Shown here one piece after another: positions 23,621 to 35,545 of a DNA stretch of 64,000 bases. A program made the translations under genes and the position numbers. Below the pieces are notes generated by a model, which was not told where the DNA came from, did not search any database, and worked only from the letters and a program-made list of their open reading frames with translations. Source of the DNA: Sorghum bicolor (lineage: Eukaryota; Streptophyta; Magnoliopsida; Poales; Poaceae); NCBI RefSeq assembly GCF_000003195.3, contig NC_012874.2:62811768-62875767 (forward strand), read 5' to 3'. Numbering within the stretch: the stretch's first letter is position 1; each line of letters opens with the position of its first letter.

Positions 23621-24300
23621 CCGCCTGTGTAGCCGGCGGCGTCGCCGCCTGTAGCCGCCAGCCAACAACACCAACTAGGTACGGTAGGTCTAGCACGCAG
23701 GGGTGGCTGCAGTCGACGACAACACAGGTCTCTCTCCCTTTCTCGTCGGTTGCCATGACCCTGCGTGATCATGACATCTCCCTGACCTCACACCGACCCT
23801 TCCCGGCCGCAGGGAGCAGCACACACGTCCCGGCCATCTTCTCGTCGCTGCATCACTCACTCAGCAGACCACAGGCCGCGTTGCAGAAACCACACCACCA
23901 CCCTGGCCACCCAGTGCAAAAACCGCCCCAGCTCCAGCAGCTAATAAAAATGGACAACAACGGCAGCAGCAATGGCTCCATCCGGCCGCACGTGGCGATA
24001 CTGGCGACTCGAGGGATGTGGCACCTGATCCCCACTGGCGGAGCTGGCCAAGCGCCTGGCGTCGCGGCACGGCGCCACGACCATGCTCATCACCTTCGCG
24101 TCCACAGCGTCGGCCACGCAGCGTGCGTTTTCCTAGCCTCGCTGCCGCCCGCGGTGTCGTCGCTCTCCCGCCCGCCCGTCGACCTCTCCGACCTGCCGTG
24201 CGGCACCGCCATCGAGACGCTCATCGGCTCATGTCTCTGAGGAGTGCGCGCGCTCCCTCCCCGCGCTCACCGAGCTCCTCCTGCTCCTGGAGCTCAGGCG

Positions 24301-24806
24301 TGTTGGTTTGATCTCCTACCAATATGGCCCAATGGCCTTATTAGGCCTTGACTCGCGCCCTAATCGGGGGCGCCCAACCCTATATGGTTAGTGGGCCCCA
24401 TCGCACTGCGCTATATAAAGAGATGGGGGTCGCCACTCTTCCCCACCAACATCCACAAAACCCTAGAAAACCCTAATCCGATCTAGGGAGCGTTGCCAGC
24501 GACGGGAAGACATCGGAAGACTCATCAACGCCGGATCCACGCCGCCTCGACGTCCGCACCGCCGCCGTCGTCAACATTGTCGCGGATCTCCTCCACCAGC
24601 GACGACATGGCCTCGGGATTGACTTCCGCCACCCCTGTTGTTCCCTCTATTGACGGTCTAACCCTAACACTATTGATCTACTTACTTGTACTTCTCCTTA
24701 TTGTATTAGATCTAGTATAGGATATGTACCATCTTATTTACATTAAAAAAAGAACGTACCCGTTTGATCTACTACTAGTCGATCCTATGCACAGATTAAT
24801 CTATCA
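24301..24806 (+). repeat. 5' LTR of copia 1
   Basis: A 506-bp LTR with the TATA word CTATATAAAG at 24411-24420, followed by a leader containing ACAAAACCCTAG. It shares its U3 block (CTTGACTCGCGCCC) with the LTRs at 20431 and 29160. Confidence 0.9.
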
Positions 24807-24889
24807 ATGGTATCACTCACATATGTAGTTAGTAGATCCAGATAGGGATAGAAAAGATTACAGAAATAGACCAAACCCTAACCCTAACA

Positions 24890-25620
24890 TCAAACCGAAC
24901 CCCAAAGAAAAATAGAAAGAGGGCCTATGAGGCCCCGTCGCTTACCGCGGGCGGTCCTTGGCCGCGGTGCACAGAGACACCACCACGCGGTCGCTCCTGC
25001 GTCGTGTGTGAACAAAATGGGGTTCGAGCAAAATGGCACTACCGCAGGACCACTCAACGGGACCGCGCGCGGCTCCGACCGCACACGTGCTCCAGCGAGG
25101 GGCGCCGCAGCGGCGCTGCTCCATCTTCCGCTTCCGATCGGGACGCCATAGGCGGCAGCAAGCCCTGTGTGACCATGGAAATGGCGGGAGTAGGAGATAA
25201 AAGAAGAAAGGTTGGAGGGCTGGTGCTGGACAGAGACGGCTGCCGTCGGCTGCTGCTCTTGGCCGGTGCCGCTGCTGGGTGAGAGAGAGAAGGGTTGGGA
25301 GAAAATGAAGTAGGGTTTTGGCCTTTTGGGGGGTGCTGGCTGTTGGCGGGGTTTTATACAAGTGAAAAATACTCCTGTCCGTTGGATTGATCTGAATGGC
25401 TCAGATCAGCCGGCGCTGTCGCGGGCTCAATTCGGCCCAGGCGAGCGGGAGCTTTCTCGGCCCAGGCCCAGGTTGCGGACTGGGTGTGGGGGAGTGCCTT
25501 GCAAGGCTCGGCAGTGGGCCAAATTTCATTGCTGGGCCGAAGAACGTAAACAAAAAAAATTGGCTGCCTGGGTGCGGGACAGTCCGCGGGGTGCGGCCAT
25601 GGGCCGGGGCTACAGATGAA
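24890..25620 (-). other. foreign GC-rich insert with minus-strand promoter-like sequence
   Basis: Most of the gag region of copia 1 is replaced by GC-rich sequence. On the minus strand a TATAAAA word near 25352-25358 is followed by a pyrimidine-rich leader and an open frame (25361-24942) without recognised domains. The block at 25376-25405 (CCGTTGGATTGATCTGAATG) resembles U3 sequence of grass LTRs. A fragment of another LTR element, or a captured promoter, fits best. No ends or duplications were found. Confidence 0.4.
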
Positions 25621-28600
25621 GAGGGACACTACAAGAAAAAATGTCCTGATTGGCTACAGATGAAGCTCATATTATTACTTTTGTAAATTAATCCCTGTAT
25701 GTCAGTTATTCTAAATCCACTTGGTGGATTGACTCAGGTGCAACTGTTCATGTTGCTAATTCTTTACAGGGGTTCAGCTCGACAAGGACGATAGCAAAAA
25801 GAGAAAGACACATTAGAGTGGCGAATAGAGTCAGAGCAGATGTTGAAGCTGTTGGCGATGTCTCCCTGGAGATTGCTAGTGGCTTTACTCTTTTACTTAG
25901 AGATGTCATTTATGTTCCTTTGCTACAAAGAAATTTGATTAGTATGTCATGTTTAGACGATGATGATTATGCTTGTCATTTTGGTGATGGCAAGTGCCAG
26001 ATTTATTGTAATAATGACTGTGTTGGTGTTGGATTCCAACAAGATCTTTATTTATTATCACTTCGTGAAACTGTGAATTCTGTATGTGATGCTACAGAAA
26101 ATACGTCCTTGCGTGAGAATGCGAATAGAAAAATAAAGCGAACTCAAGACACATCGTCGAAATTATTGCATTGTCACATAGGCCATATTTCGAGGAGGAG
26201 AATAGAGAGATTAGTGAAGAATGAAATTCTTCCTCCACTTGAGTTCTCAGAATTAGAGCAATGCATAAATTGCATTTAAGGAACGTATGCAAAACAAATT
26301 AAAAATAATGCCAAACGAAGCACAGGGATTTTATAGATAATCCACACAAACATCTGTGGACCATTTCCTGTGAAAAGTGTGGATGGCTATGACTCATTCA
26401 TAACATCCACAAATGATTACTCCTGATTTGGGTATATTTATCCAATTAAAGAAAGAACAGAGGCATTAGATAAGTTCAAGATATTTAAGGCTGAAGTTGA
26501 AAATCAGCACAACCTAAAGATTAAGATAGTCAGATCTGACCATGGAGGGGAGTACTATGGTCAGCATACCCCTTATGGCCAAGTTCCTTGACCCTTTGCA
26601 ATGTTCTTACAAGAGCATGGCATAGTAGCCCCGTATTCTACACCGGATGAGCCTCAGCAGAATGGAGTAGCTGAAAGACACAATCGTACCCTGAAGGATT
26701 TGGTGCGAAGTATGATAAGTTACTATACATTACCGCTAAGTTTGTGGATGGAGGCATTAAAAACCGCCATTCACATTCTAAACAGAGTTCCCAGTAAATC
26801 GGTGCCTAAAACACCGTATGAGTTGTGGACAGGAAGAGTACCCTCACTAAGCCACTTGTGTGTATGGGGGAGCCCTGCTGAGGCCAAAGTATTTAACTCC
26901 AACATTGGAAAGCTAGATCCCAAGACAGTTAGTTGCCATTTTATTGGCTACCTAGAAAAATCAAAAGGTTATGGTTTCTACTGTCCAGACATATATACAA
27001 GATTTTTAGATACGAGACACGCTGTATTTCTAGAGGATGAGTTGATCAGGGGGAGCATGGTAGCTTGAAAGATTGATCTTGAAGAGAAGCGGGTGTATGC
27101 GCCCACTTCGATGATTCAAGAGCCATTTTTTGAATTACCCATTATGCATGCACCGATAGTGTCAGACACTGCTATGCCAGAACCTATTTCTCACTCTCCT
27201 GTGGCAACAACAGATGAAAATGAGGAACCTGTCCTTCCGTAGCCTATAGAGGAACCAGATGCCACAGGTGAAGGGGACCAACAACAGCCCCAACCAGAAG
27301 AGGTGCCAAATGTGGAGGCCCCGAGAAGGTCTCAAAGAGTCAGAAGGTCAGCTATCCTAGATGACTATGAAGTCTTCAACACATATGAGTTTCATATGGA
27401 GGGTGATCCCACCTCATATGATGAAGCCATGAGAAGCGCCAACTCATCAAAGTGTCTAGACACTATGAGAGAAGAGATAAAATAAATGAGCTCCAATGGA
27501 GTTTGGGATTTAGAAGAGATTCCTAAAGGAGCCAAAATAGTAGGCTGTAAGTGGGTCTACAAAACCAAATATGACTCCTAAGGGAATGTAGAAAGATTCA
27601 AAGCGCGACTTGTGGCAAAAGGCTTCACCCAAAGAGAAGGGATTGGTTACAATGAGACATTTTCTCAGTCTCATGTAACGATTCTTTCAGGATCATAATG
27701 GCTCTAGTGGCTCATTATGAGTTAGAACTACATCAGATGGATGTTAAGACGATGTTCCTACATGGGGATTTGGAGGAAATTGTTTACATGACACAATCGA
27801 AAGGTTTTGTCATGGATGGAAAAGAGCGAATGGGATGTCGCCTAAAGAAATCCTAGATTAATACAAGCTTCAAGATAGTGGTATTTGATGTTTGATAGAA
27901 CAATTAGAAGTTTTGGGTTTAAATAGAATGTAGAGGAAAACTGCGTTTATGCAAAGTTTAAGAATGGGAAGTACATCTTCCTAATCCTGTATGTGGATGA
28001 TATCCTACTTGCAACTAGTGATGTCAGTCTACTTCAGGAAACAAAGAAATTTTTTCCTCAAAGTTTGACATGAAAGATCTTGGTGAGACATCATATGTTT
28101 TGGGCATAGAGATTCACCGAGAGAGAAAGAAGGGGGTATTGGGATTATCACGGAAAGCATATATAGAAAAAGTTCTAGAGAGATACAATATGCACAAATG
28201 TAGTGCGTCACCTGCACCGATAGCCAAAGGTGATAGATATGGGGATTTTCAGTGTCCCAAGAACGAGTATGAGCTCAATCAGATGAAATCAGTTCCATAT
28301 GCTTCGGCTATTGGAAGTTTACAGTATGCTCAAGTATGTACTCGCCCTGACTTAGCTTTTGTTACCGGGTTGCTTGGCAGATTTCATAGTAATCCAGGCG
28401 TGGAACACTGGAAGTTAGTAAAGAAGGTCATGCGTTATTTGCAAGGAACAAAGAGCCTCATGCTTACATATAGAAGATTAGATTCCCTGCAGATAGTAGG
28501 ATATTCAGATTCAGATTATGCGTGAGATAACAAAAAGTCCACGTCAGGCTATGTATTTACTCTCACAAATCGAGCCATATTGTGGAAAAGTAAATTACAG

Positions 28601-28990
28601 ATGGTCACTACATCATCCACAATGTATGCCAAATTTGTAGCATGTTTTGAGGCATCAGGGCAGGTGAACTGGTTAAAGAAGTTCGTACCCAGTTTAAGAG
28701 TGGTTGATGACATTTCTAAGCCACTACAGTTATACTGCGATAATAATCCAGCAGTAGAGTATGGACACAACATAGGTCAACTAGTGCTACCAAACACATT
28801 GACATAAAGTACTATGTTGTGAAAGGTAAGATCTGGGATCATGTCATAAAGCTTGAGCATATAAGCACTGAAAAGATGCTTGCGGATCCGCTTACCAAAG
28901 GCTTACCACCCAGCGTGTTTAGAGAACACGTGGCCGGCATGGGTTTATGGGAAATCCTATGATTCCTGGACAAGGAGGCCCAAAGAATAA
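25620..28990 (+). pseudogene. copia 1 polyprotein (Gag end to RNase H), disrupted
   Basis: The region opens with the end of a Gag zinc knuckle (GHYKKKCP, about 25624-25650). Protease shows WWIDSGATVH at 25722-25751. GAG-pre-integrase (HCHIGH...CINC) lies at 26165-26280. Integrase follows; its first catalytic Asp is changed (HTNICGPF near 26342), while VRSDHGGEY near 26530 and [10 protein letters not shown] near 26656 are kept. RT starts near 27400 and has YVDD at 27990-28001, then DMKDLGE and VLGIEIH. RNase H has the SDSDYA and YCDNNPAVEY blocks near 28505 and 28733. Stops and frame breaks occur near 26278, 27067, 27240, 27580, 27860 and 28525. The protein would not be made whole. Confidence 0.88.
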
Positions 28991-29159
28991 CAAATTTTGT
29001 TTTAGATCAGAGAAGTGTATCTATAGTTGTTAAGTCTATCAGCGATAGACTGTGATGATGAAGCAGCTCTATGCACTAATCAGTGATGGAATGAATAAGG
29101 TAAAAGAGTTTGAAAAGAAAGAATACAGATAAAGAATAGAGTGAGATCAATGGGGAGAA

Positions 29160-29613
29160 TGTTGGTTTGGTCTCCTACCAATATGGCCCAATGGCCTTAT
29201 TGGGCCTTGACTCATGCCCTGATTGGGGGCGCCCAAGCCTAAATGGTTGGTGAGCCCCCATCGCACTACGCTATATAAAGAGGTGGGGTCCAACGGCACT
29301 GTTCACGAGTTGAACAGTCGCCACTCTTCCCCCATCGACATCCACAAAACTCTAGAAAACCCTAATCCAATCTAGGGAGCACAGCCAGCAGTGGGAAGAC
29401 TCACCGACCCTGGATCCACGGCGCCTTGACGTCCGCACTGCCATCGTCATCAACACTATCGTGGATCTCCTCCACCACAGATGACATTGCCTCAGGATCA
29501 ACTTCCGCCACCCTTGTTGTTCCCTCTATTGATGGTCTAACCCTAACACTTTTGATCTACTTGTACTTCTCCTTATTGTATTAGATCTAGTATAGGATAT
29601 GTACCATCTATCA
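29160..29613 (+). repeat. 3' LTR of copia 1
   Basis: A 454-bp LTR that aligns with 24301-24806 but is shorter at its 3' side (it lacks the stretch seen at about 24740-24795). Confidence 0.9.
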
Positions 29614-29842
29614 AGGCGGACCATGTGGCATTCGTGGCCGACCTCTTCGATCAGCGTGGACTCCCTCGATGCCGCGGGGGTCCCACGGAGGTGCGTCTTC
29701 TTCCCCACCAACCTCCATGTGCTCACGCTCCTCCTCCACCTCCCAGAGCTGGACGTCTCCATTCCTTGCGAGTTTTGGGACCTCCTCGAGCCGCTGCACC
29801 TGCACGGGTGCGTGCCCATCCCGGGTCCTGACGTCCTGATGC

Positions 29843-30034
29843 TAGAACGTAGTTTATTTGCCGTTAAGGGCACATGCCCTTGCATTGTGAACCATGGGAT
29901 TTGCTATGAGATTCGTGCCTAATAGGGGATTGACAATAAAAAATATCTCTCTCCTACTGAGGAGGAATGTCAGAGTAAATCATGCGGTCCATGTTGTGAG
30001 GACATGTGCCCTTATGGACAAATTTTACGTTACC
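29843..30034. mobile_element. hAT-type MITE, 192 bp, in the UGT pseudogene
   Basis: CCTGATGC at 29835-29842 and 30035-30042 is an 8-bp duplication. The ends are inverted: GAACGTAGTTTATTTG near the left matches the reverse complement GTAACGTAAAATTTG of the right, and AAGGGCACATG occurs inside each end. Removing the insert and one copy of the duplication restores UGT reading sequence across the junction. Confidence 0.85.
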
Positions 30035-30346
30035 CCTGATGCCGCTGCAGGACAAGACCGACCCCTGCTACCGCTGGATGGTGCACCACGACACCAAGTA
30101 CCGAGAGGCCAACGCCATCCTTGTCAACTCCTTCAACTCCGTCGAGATAGGCCTTGCAAGGATCTTGAGCCAGCCGGACACCATGGGCAGCTGGCTCGCG
30201 GTGTACCTGATCAGCGTGCTCATCCACACCGAGGACAACAACAAGGGCACACCACCGCTGTGCATGGAGTGGTTGGACCGGCAGCCGCCTAGGTCGGCGA
30301 TCTTCGTCTAATTTGGGTTTGGTGGCATGCTGCTGACCTAGCATAT

Positions 30347-30749
30347 TGTTAGTTAATTTGATGCATACCATATGTAATCCTCGTGTTTCCTTTTGAGTCT
30401 ATAATGGTTAAGTAGGGGCTAAGCATGACTGCAGGCGTGCATGGTAATGACATAGCCTATAGTGTGTCGATCAGTCTCTCGCCACAATGCGTGGAGTGCA
30501 CGTACTGCGTGAACTACCGTGAACAACGGCGCGGTCTAGGGGTGTCATGGCAAGGGAGGGCTCTGCATTTTGGCAAGCCCGGTTGGGTATAAATACCAAG
30601 CTATATAGATCGTCAAGGCTGTGGTTGTTAGCAGCATAAAACATTGTCTCAATCTATATTTGTTTCTCTATATTCGCCGTGATCACCATGTGGTAGGCGT
30701 GGTCACCGTTCTTCTCCGATAGCGTGTTCTAGCGATCCTTGTTCCAACA
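30347..30749 (+). repeat. 5' LTR of copia 2
   Basis: A 403-bp LTR ending CCTTGTTCCAACA; a GGGTATAAATACC promoter word lies near 30585-30597. Confidence 0.88.
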
Positions 30750-30989
30750 AGTGGTATCAGAGCCATTGGTGGCCGAAGGAGAGGTGTTCGGCATCGAGAA
30801 GGAGTAGGAGGAGAAGCTGTGTGGATCGATCTATCGAGATCTAGAAGGAGACGTGAACCCTAACTTCAGACGTTATGGGAACCAGTGGGAAGGACGAGGA
30901 GACGATAGAGCGTGCGTGGAATCAAGCTGCCAGTAATCTGATCTAGCCGATGCTATCCCATACAAACTATCAAAAGTGGTGCGTCTATG

Positions 30990-33900
30990 TGTAGTGTAAT
31001 CTTAAGGCGATGTACATGTGGGACGCGATCGAGAGCGACAAGCCTAAACGTAGACGTGATTGGCTTGCGATCAGCGCCATGTTACGTGGCGTGCCACCTA
31101 AGATGCATTCTCTATTGCTGAACAAGAAGTCGGCGAAGGAAGCATGGGCGGCGATAAAAGTCGATGTGTTTAGGTGCAGAGAGAGTCAAGGAGGTCAATG
31201 CACAGAAGCTCTTCGTGGAGTTTGAATCAATCTCGTTCAAGGCTGGTGAGTCAATTGATGATTTCACTATTAGGATCAGCAAATTGGTGACTAATCTAAA
31301 AGGCCTCGGTGACAAGAGCATCGATGACACATGGGTGGTAAAAAAGTTTCTTAGAGTAGTACCACCGCGTTACAATCAAGTTGCAGTAACTATAGAGATG
31401 TTTTGCGACTTGAAGGAATTGAGTGTTGAAGAACTTGTAGACTAGAAGGAATTGAGTGTGGAAGAACTTGTAGGCCGTCTCAGGCCGCTGAAGACAGGTT
31501 CGAGCCGATGGTAGATCAAGTCACCGAGAAGACGAAATCTCTTTTGATGACAGAGGAAGAATGGCTAGCGAGAAATAAAAGTCGTATGATGCACTCAGAC
31601 TTGTCCTCTTTAGGTGGCAAGGGTGGAGGTCATCAAGCTCGACGTGATAATGCAGGCCGAGGAGGTTCTGATGGGAACAAGAACAACTGTGACCATCCAT
31701 GAGACTGGGCTGGTTCTCATCCATCGTCAAGTACCCCACATCGAAAAGGAAGATGCAAGAAGTGTGGTGTCTTCAGACACTGGGCTAGGGAGTGTCTGAA
31801 TAAGAAGAAAGGCAAGGAAGAACAAGAAGATGTTGCTCATCATGTTGCTGGAGATACAGAAGTGAAGCCAGCACTACTAGTTGCACAAGTATGCAACATA
31901 GTTCGGTCCTAGAGCTCAAAGCTATTCCTAAATCAAGATCGGGTTTATCTTGAAAAATATGGTTAGGGAGCTTGGATGCTAGATATGGGTGCGACAAACC
32001 ATATGACAGGCAACCGGTCGGCATTAGCAAGCTTAGATGAGTCTGTACGTGGGGCTCTGAGGTTTGGTGATGGATCCATAGTGGAGATATGTGGTGTTGG
32101 CGCTGTAACTATGGCTGGGAAGAGCAATGAGCATCGTGTTTGACTGAAGTCTGTTACATTCCATCATTTTAGTGTAATATCAACAGTCTTGGCCAATTAG
32201 AAGAAGGGGGGTGTTGAGTTGAAATTTATAAAGGAGTTATGGAGGTGTTTGATCGAGAGGATACTGGAGTGGCTCGTGGTGTGTTGATACGAGCACGAAG
32301 GCAGAATAGACTGTATCCGATGGAGATGGAGTTGTTTGCACCTATATGTCTGGTGACCAAGATTGAAGAAGAAGCATGGAAGTGGCATGCTCGGTTTGGG
32401 CATTTGAACTTCAGAGTGTTACATGATCTAGGGGCGAGAGACATGGTAGATGGGCTACCTCTAATCAAGAAAGTTGAGCAAGTCTGTGATGGGTGTGCTT
32501 TGGGAAAGCTACACTGTGCTCCCTTTCCACAGTCATCTGTGGCGTGCAAAAGAAGGATTAGAGCTTGTTCACACCGATTTGTATGGATAGATTGCACCAC
32601 CAACTCCAAGAGGCAAGTCCTATTTTATGTTAATTGTTGATAAATTTAGTCGATACATGTGGATCGAATTACTGTCAAGAAAGGATTAGGCACTCGCACA
32701 CTTCAAAACTTTCATAACAGCTACTGAAGTTTAGTCAGGGCGGTGTTTGAAAGCAATCTGATCAGATCGGGGGGTGGGGAATTCAAATCTGGAGCATTTG
32801 TATAATTTTGCAGAGATCATGGGATTAGACTCAATACTACAACTATGTACACTCTGTAGCAAAATGGCATTGTAGAGTGCAGGAACTAGGCGGTTGTTGA
32901 AATGGCTCGATGTCTTTTGAGAAGTATGAAGGTGCCAACTTGATTTTGGGGAGAAGCTATTAGCACAACTATTTATATACTGAATCGGTCTCCAACAAAG
33001 AGCTCGAAGGGCCAGGCACCGTTTGAGGCTTGGTATGGTCGAAGACCTAGGGTCAAGCACATGAGAACCTTATGCAAAAGTGCTTGGACCCGGATTGAGC
33101 AAACTCACTGACAGAGTAGTCCTAGGTGTGTTTCTTGGCTATGAGCTGAGAACGAAAGGATATAGAATCTATGATCCTATGAAAAACAAGTTGATGATCA
33201 CCCGTGATGTCGTGTTCGATGAGCAGAAACCATGGAATTGGGAGGGAGATGGCACTAGCGTCACAGTTGCAGCAGAATCTAAACTAGAGTTTCCAGTGCA
33301 ATGAGAAGTTACTATTCCCGGTCCAACAATAGGCGAAACTTTGAACAATTCCGCTGATGTGTAGTCTAATGCTGTTGGGGAGCAACTGTCACCTACTGGA
33401 TCAATTCCATCATTCGAGGGTGCTCAGAATTCACCTCCACAGACCCCCGTCTCTGTCTCTAATGCGTCGGTGGTGTAGTGGGTGACTCCACCGATAGGAC
33501 AGTCGGCTGATTCAGAAGGAGTGCCACTGCGATATCAGACCATCCCTAACCTGCTTCACACTACTAAAGAACTTCAGGATTTTGTGTATAGTGGGCTGTG
33601 CTTAGTTGCAGCTGAGGAATCTCGGTCCGTTGAACAATCTATGACAGAGCAGTGTTGGAGACAGGCCATGGAAGCTCAGATGAAAGCCATTGAAGCGAAT
33701 CAAACTTGGGATGTCAGTGAATTACAACTGAAGCAAAAGGCAATAGGCCTAAAGTGGGGTTTCATGATCAAGAAAGACCCTTATGGTAAAATTGTCAAGT
33801 ATAAAGCTTACTTAGTTGCCAAAGGATATGCTCAACATTTTAGTGTCGATTTTGAAGAAGTTGTTGCTCCAATTGCAAGGTATGAAACTGTAAGGGTGTT

Positions 33901-35140
33901 GTTGGCACTTGCTGCTCAAGGTGGATGTGAGGTCCATCATATGGACATAAAATTAGTGTTTCTTAATGGTGATCTCTCTGAAATGGTGTATGTGCAACAG
34001 TCTCTCCAAGTTTTGTAATTTGCAATGGAGGCAATGTTCTCAAACTAAGGAAGGCATTGTATGGGTTGAAGCAGACACCAAGAGCATAGAACTCAAAGCT
34101 TGACAAAGAATTGGTTGCTCTAGGATTTGTAAGGAACAAATTAGATCACTGTCTACAAGAGGAACAACAACAATTCTCCTTTGATAGTTGGGGTGTATGT
34201 CAATGATTTGGTCATCTCTGGACCAAATGTCAAGGACATTAAATCTTTTAAGTCAGAGAAGAAGAAGAAGTTTGACTTGAGTGATTTGGGGTTGTTGAGT
34301 TATTATCTGGGTATAGAAGTTCGACAGGATGTCAGTGGCATCACATTATGTCATAGTTCATATGCAGCCAAGATACTTTAGGTGGCTAGTATGAGTCACT
34401 ATAACTCGTGTGAGACTCCAATGGAGAATCGACTAAAGCTAACCAAACTGAATGAATGAGATGCATTAATGCCTACTGAGTATAGAAGCTTGATTGGAAG
34501 CTTGAGTTATCTTGTTAATATCAGGCCAGATTTAGCCTACTCAGTAGAAGTAGTGAGCAGGCATATGGAGGCTCCAGGAAGGGAGCACTAGGCTGCTTCT
34601 ATGTAAAGGTAACCATGGGCTATGGTTGCAGATATGAAAGGGGTGCTGAGCTGAAACCAATGCTTATTGGGTACAGTGATAGTGACTATGCAAGTGATGC
34701 CGATGATAGGAAGAGCACAACCGGAGTGGGTTACTTCTTAGGCACTAGTCTGGTTACCTAGGCTTCACAGAAACAGAAGATTGTCACACTGTCATCTTGT
34801 GAAGCAGAATATGTGGCAGCAGCACCAGCGTGTCAAGTCATTTGGCTAAGTCGACTCATTGCAGATATGCTTGGAACAAGGGAGACGACGGTGAAGCTTC
34901 TCATGGACAATATATCGTGATCATGCTCAGAAAGAATCCAGTTTACCATGATCGAAGCAAACACATTGATACTTGGTATTATTTTCTTCGTGAGTGTGTT
35001 GAGGAAGGCAATGTGGAGATAGAGCATGTCAAGACTGACGAACAGGCTGCGGATATCTTCACGAAAGCACTGGAGCGAGTCAAGTTCGTAGAACTAAGGG
35101 GGGCTCTTGGTGTCGTCGATGTGCATCAGAATTAGGGGGT
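30990..35140 (+). pseudogene. copia 2 polyprotein, heavily disrupted
   Basis: Parts appear in copia order. Gag (UBN2-like) spans about 31000-31445, with the FRISKL-like FTIRISKLVTNL block. A CCHC knuckle (CKKCGVFRHWARECLNK) lies near 31757-31807. Protease has LDMGATNHM near 31978-32005, where the usual DSGA is changed. GAG-pre-integrase (WHARFGHLNF...CDGCALGK) is near 32380-32510. Integrase remnants follow to about 33060. RT spans 33640-34380, with LKWGFMIKK, LVAKGYAQ, MDIK.VFLNGDL and YVND in place of YVDD near 34192. RNase H has SDYASDADDRKSTTG near 34681-34725 and ends near 35130. More than a dozen stops or shifts are visible. Confidence 0.85.
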
Positions 35141-35144
35141 GTTT

Positions 35145-35545
35145 TGTTAGTTAATTTGTTGGATACCATATGTAATCCTTGTGTTTCCTTTTGAGTCTGT
35201 AATGGTGGAGTAGGGGCTAAGCATGACTGCAGGCGTGCACGGTCATGACATCGCCTGTAGTGTGTCAGTCGGTCCATCGCCATGATGCGTGGAGCACATG
35301 TACTGCATGAACTTCCGTGAATGGTGGCGCGGTCTGGGCGTGTCGTGGCGAGGGAGGGCTCTACGTTTTGGCAAGCCTAATGGATATAAATACCAAGAAT
35401 ACAGATCGTCAAGGCTGCGGTTGTTAGCAGCATAAAATATTGTCTCAATCTAGATATGTTTCTCTGTATTCGCCGTGATCACCACGCCACAGGCGTGGTC
35501 ACTGTTCTTCTCCGACAGCGTGTTCTAGCGATCCTTGTTCCAACA
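35145..35545 (+). repeat. 3' LTR of copia 2
   Basis: A 401-bp LTR matching 30347-30749 with scattered substitutions. Confidence 0.88.

Larger units (their letters stand above)
24301..29613 (+). mobile_element. Ty1/copia retrotransposon 1 in the UGT gene
   Basis: The 5' LTR is 24301-24806 and the 3' LTR 29160-29613. Both begin TGTTGGTTTG and end CTATCA. The primer site TGGTATCA at 24808-24815 is initiator-tRNA-Met-like, and the purine tract before the 3' LTR is AATGGGGAGAA. Order of genes is Gag, protease, integrase, RT, RNase H, as in copia. The LTRs differ in length (506 and 454 bp) and the Pol frame has several stops, so the copy is not recent. A GC-rich insert replaces most of gag. Confidence 0.92.
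24296..29618. repeat. 5-bp target duplication AGGCG around copia 1
   Basis: AGGCG at 24296-24300 and again at 29614-29618 abuts the TG and CA ends of the copia element and lies inside the UGT reading sequence. Confidence 0.92.
30347..35545 (+). mobile_element. Ty1/copia retrotransposon 2 in the UGT gene
   Basis: The 5' LTR is 30347-30749 and the 3' LTR 35145-35545, both TGTTAGTTAATTTG...TTCCAACA. The primer site TGGTATCAGAGCC at 30752-30764 is initiator-tRNA-Met type. The purine tract before the 3' LTR is AGGGGGTGTTT. The flanks CATAT (30342-30346) and CATGT (35546-35550) match at four of five bases, as expected of an old target duplication. The family differs from copia 1. The Pol frame is broken many times. 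Confidence 0.9.

Noticed and set aside
29160..30749. copia 1 and copia 2 as one compound element
   Set aside because: LTR sequences, primer-site spacing and target duplications differ, so they are two separate insertions.
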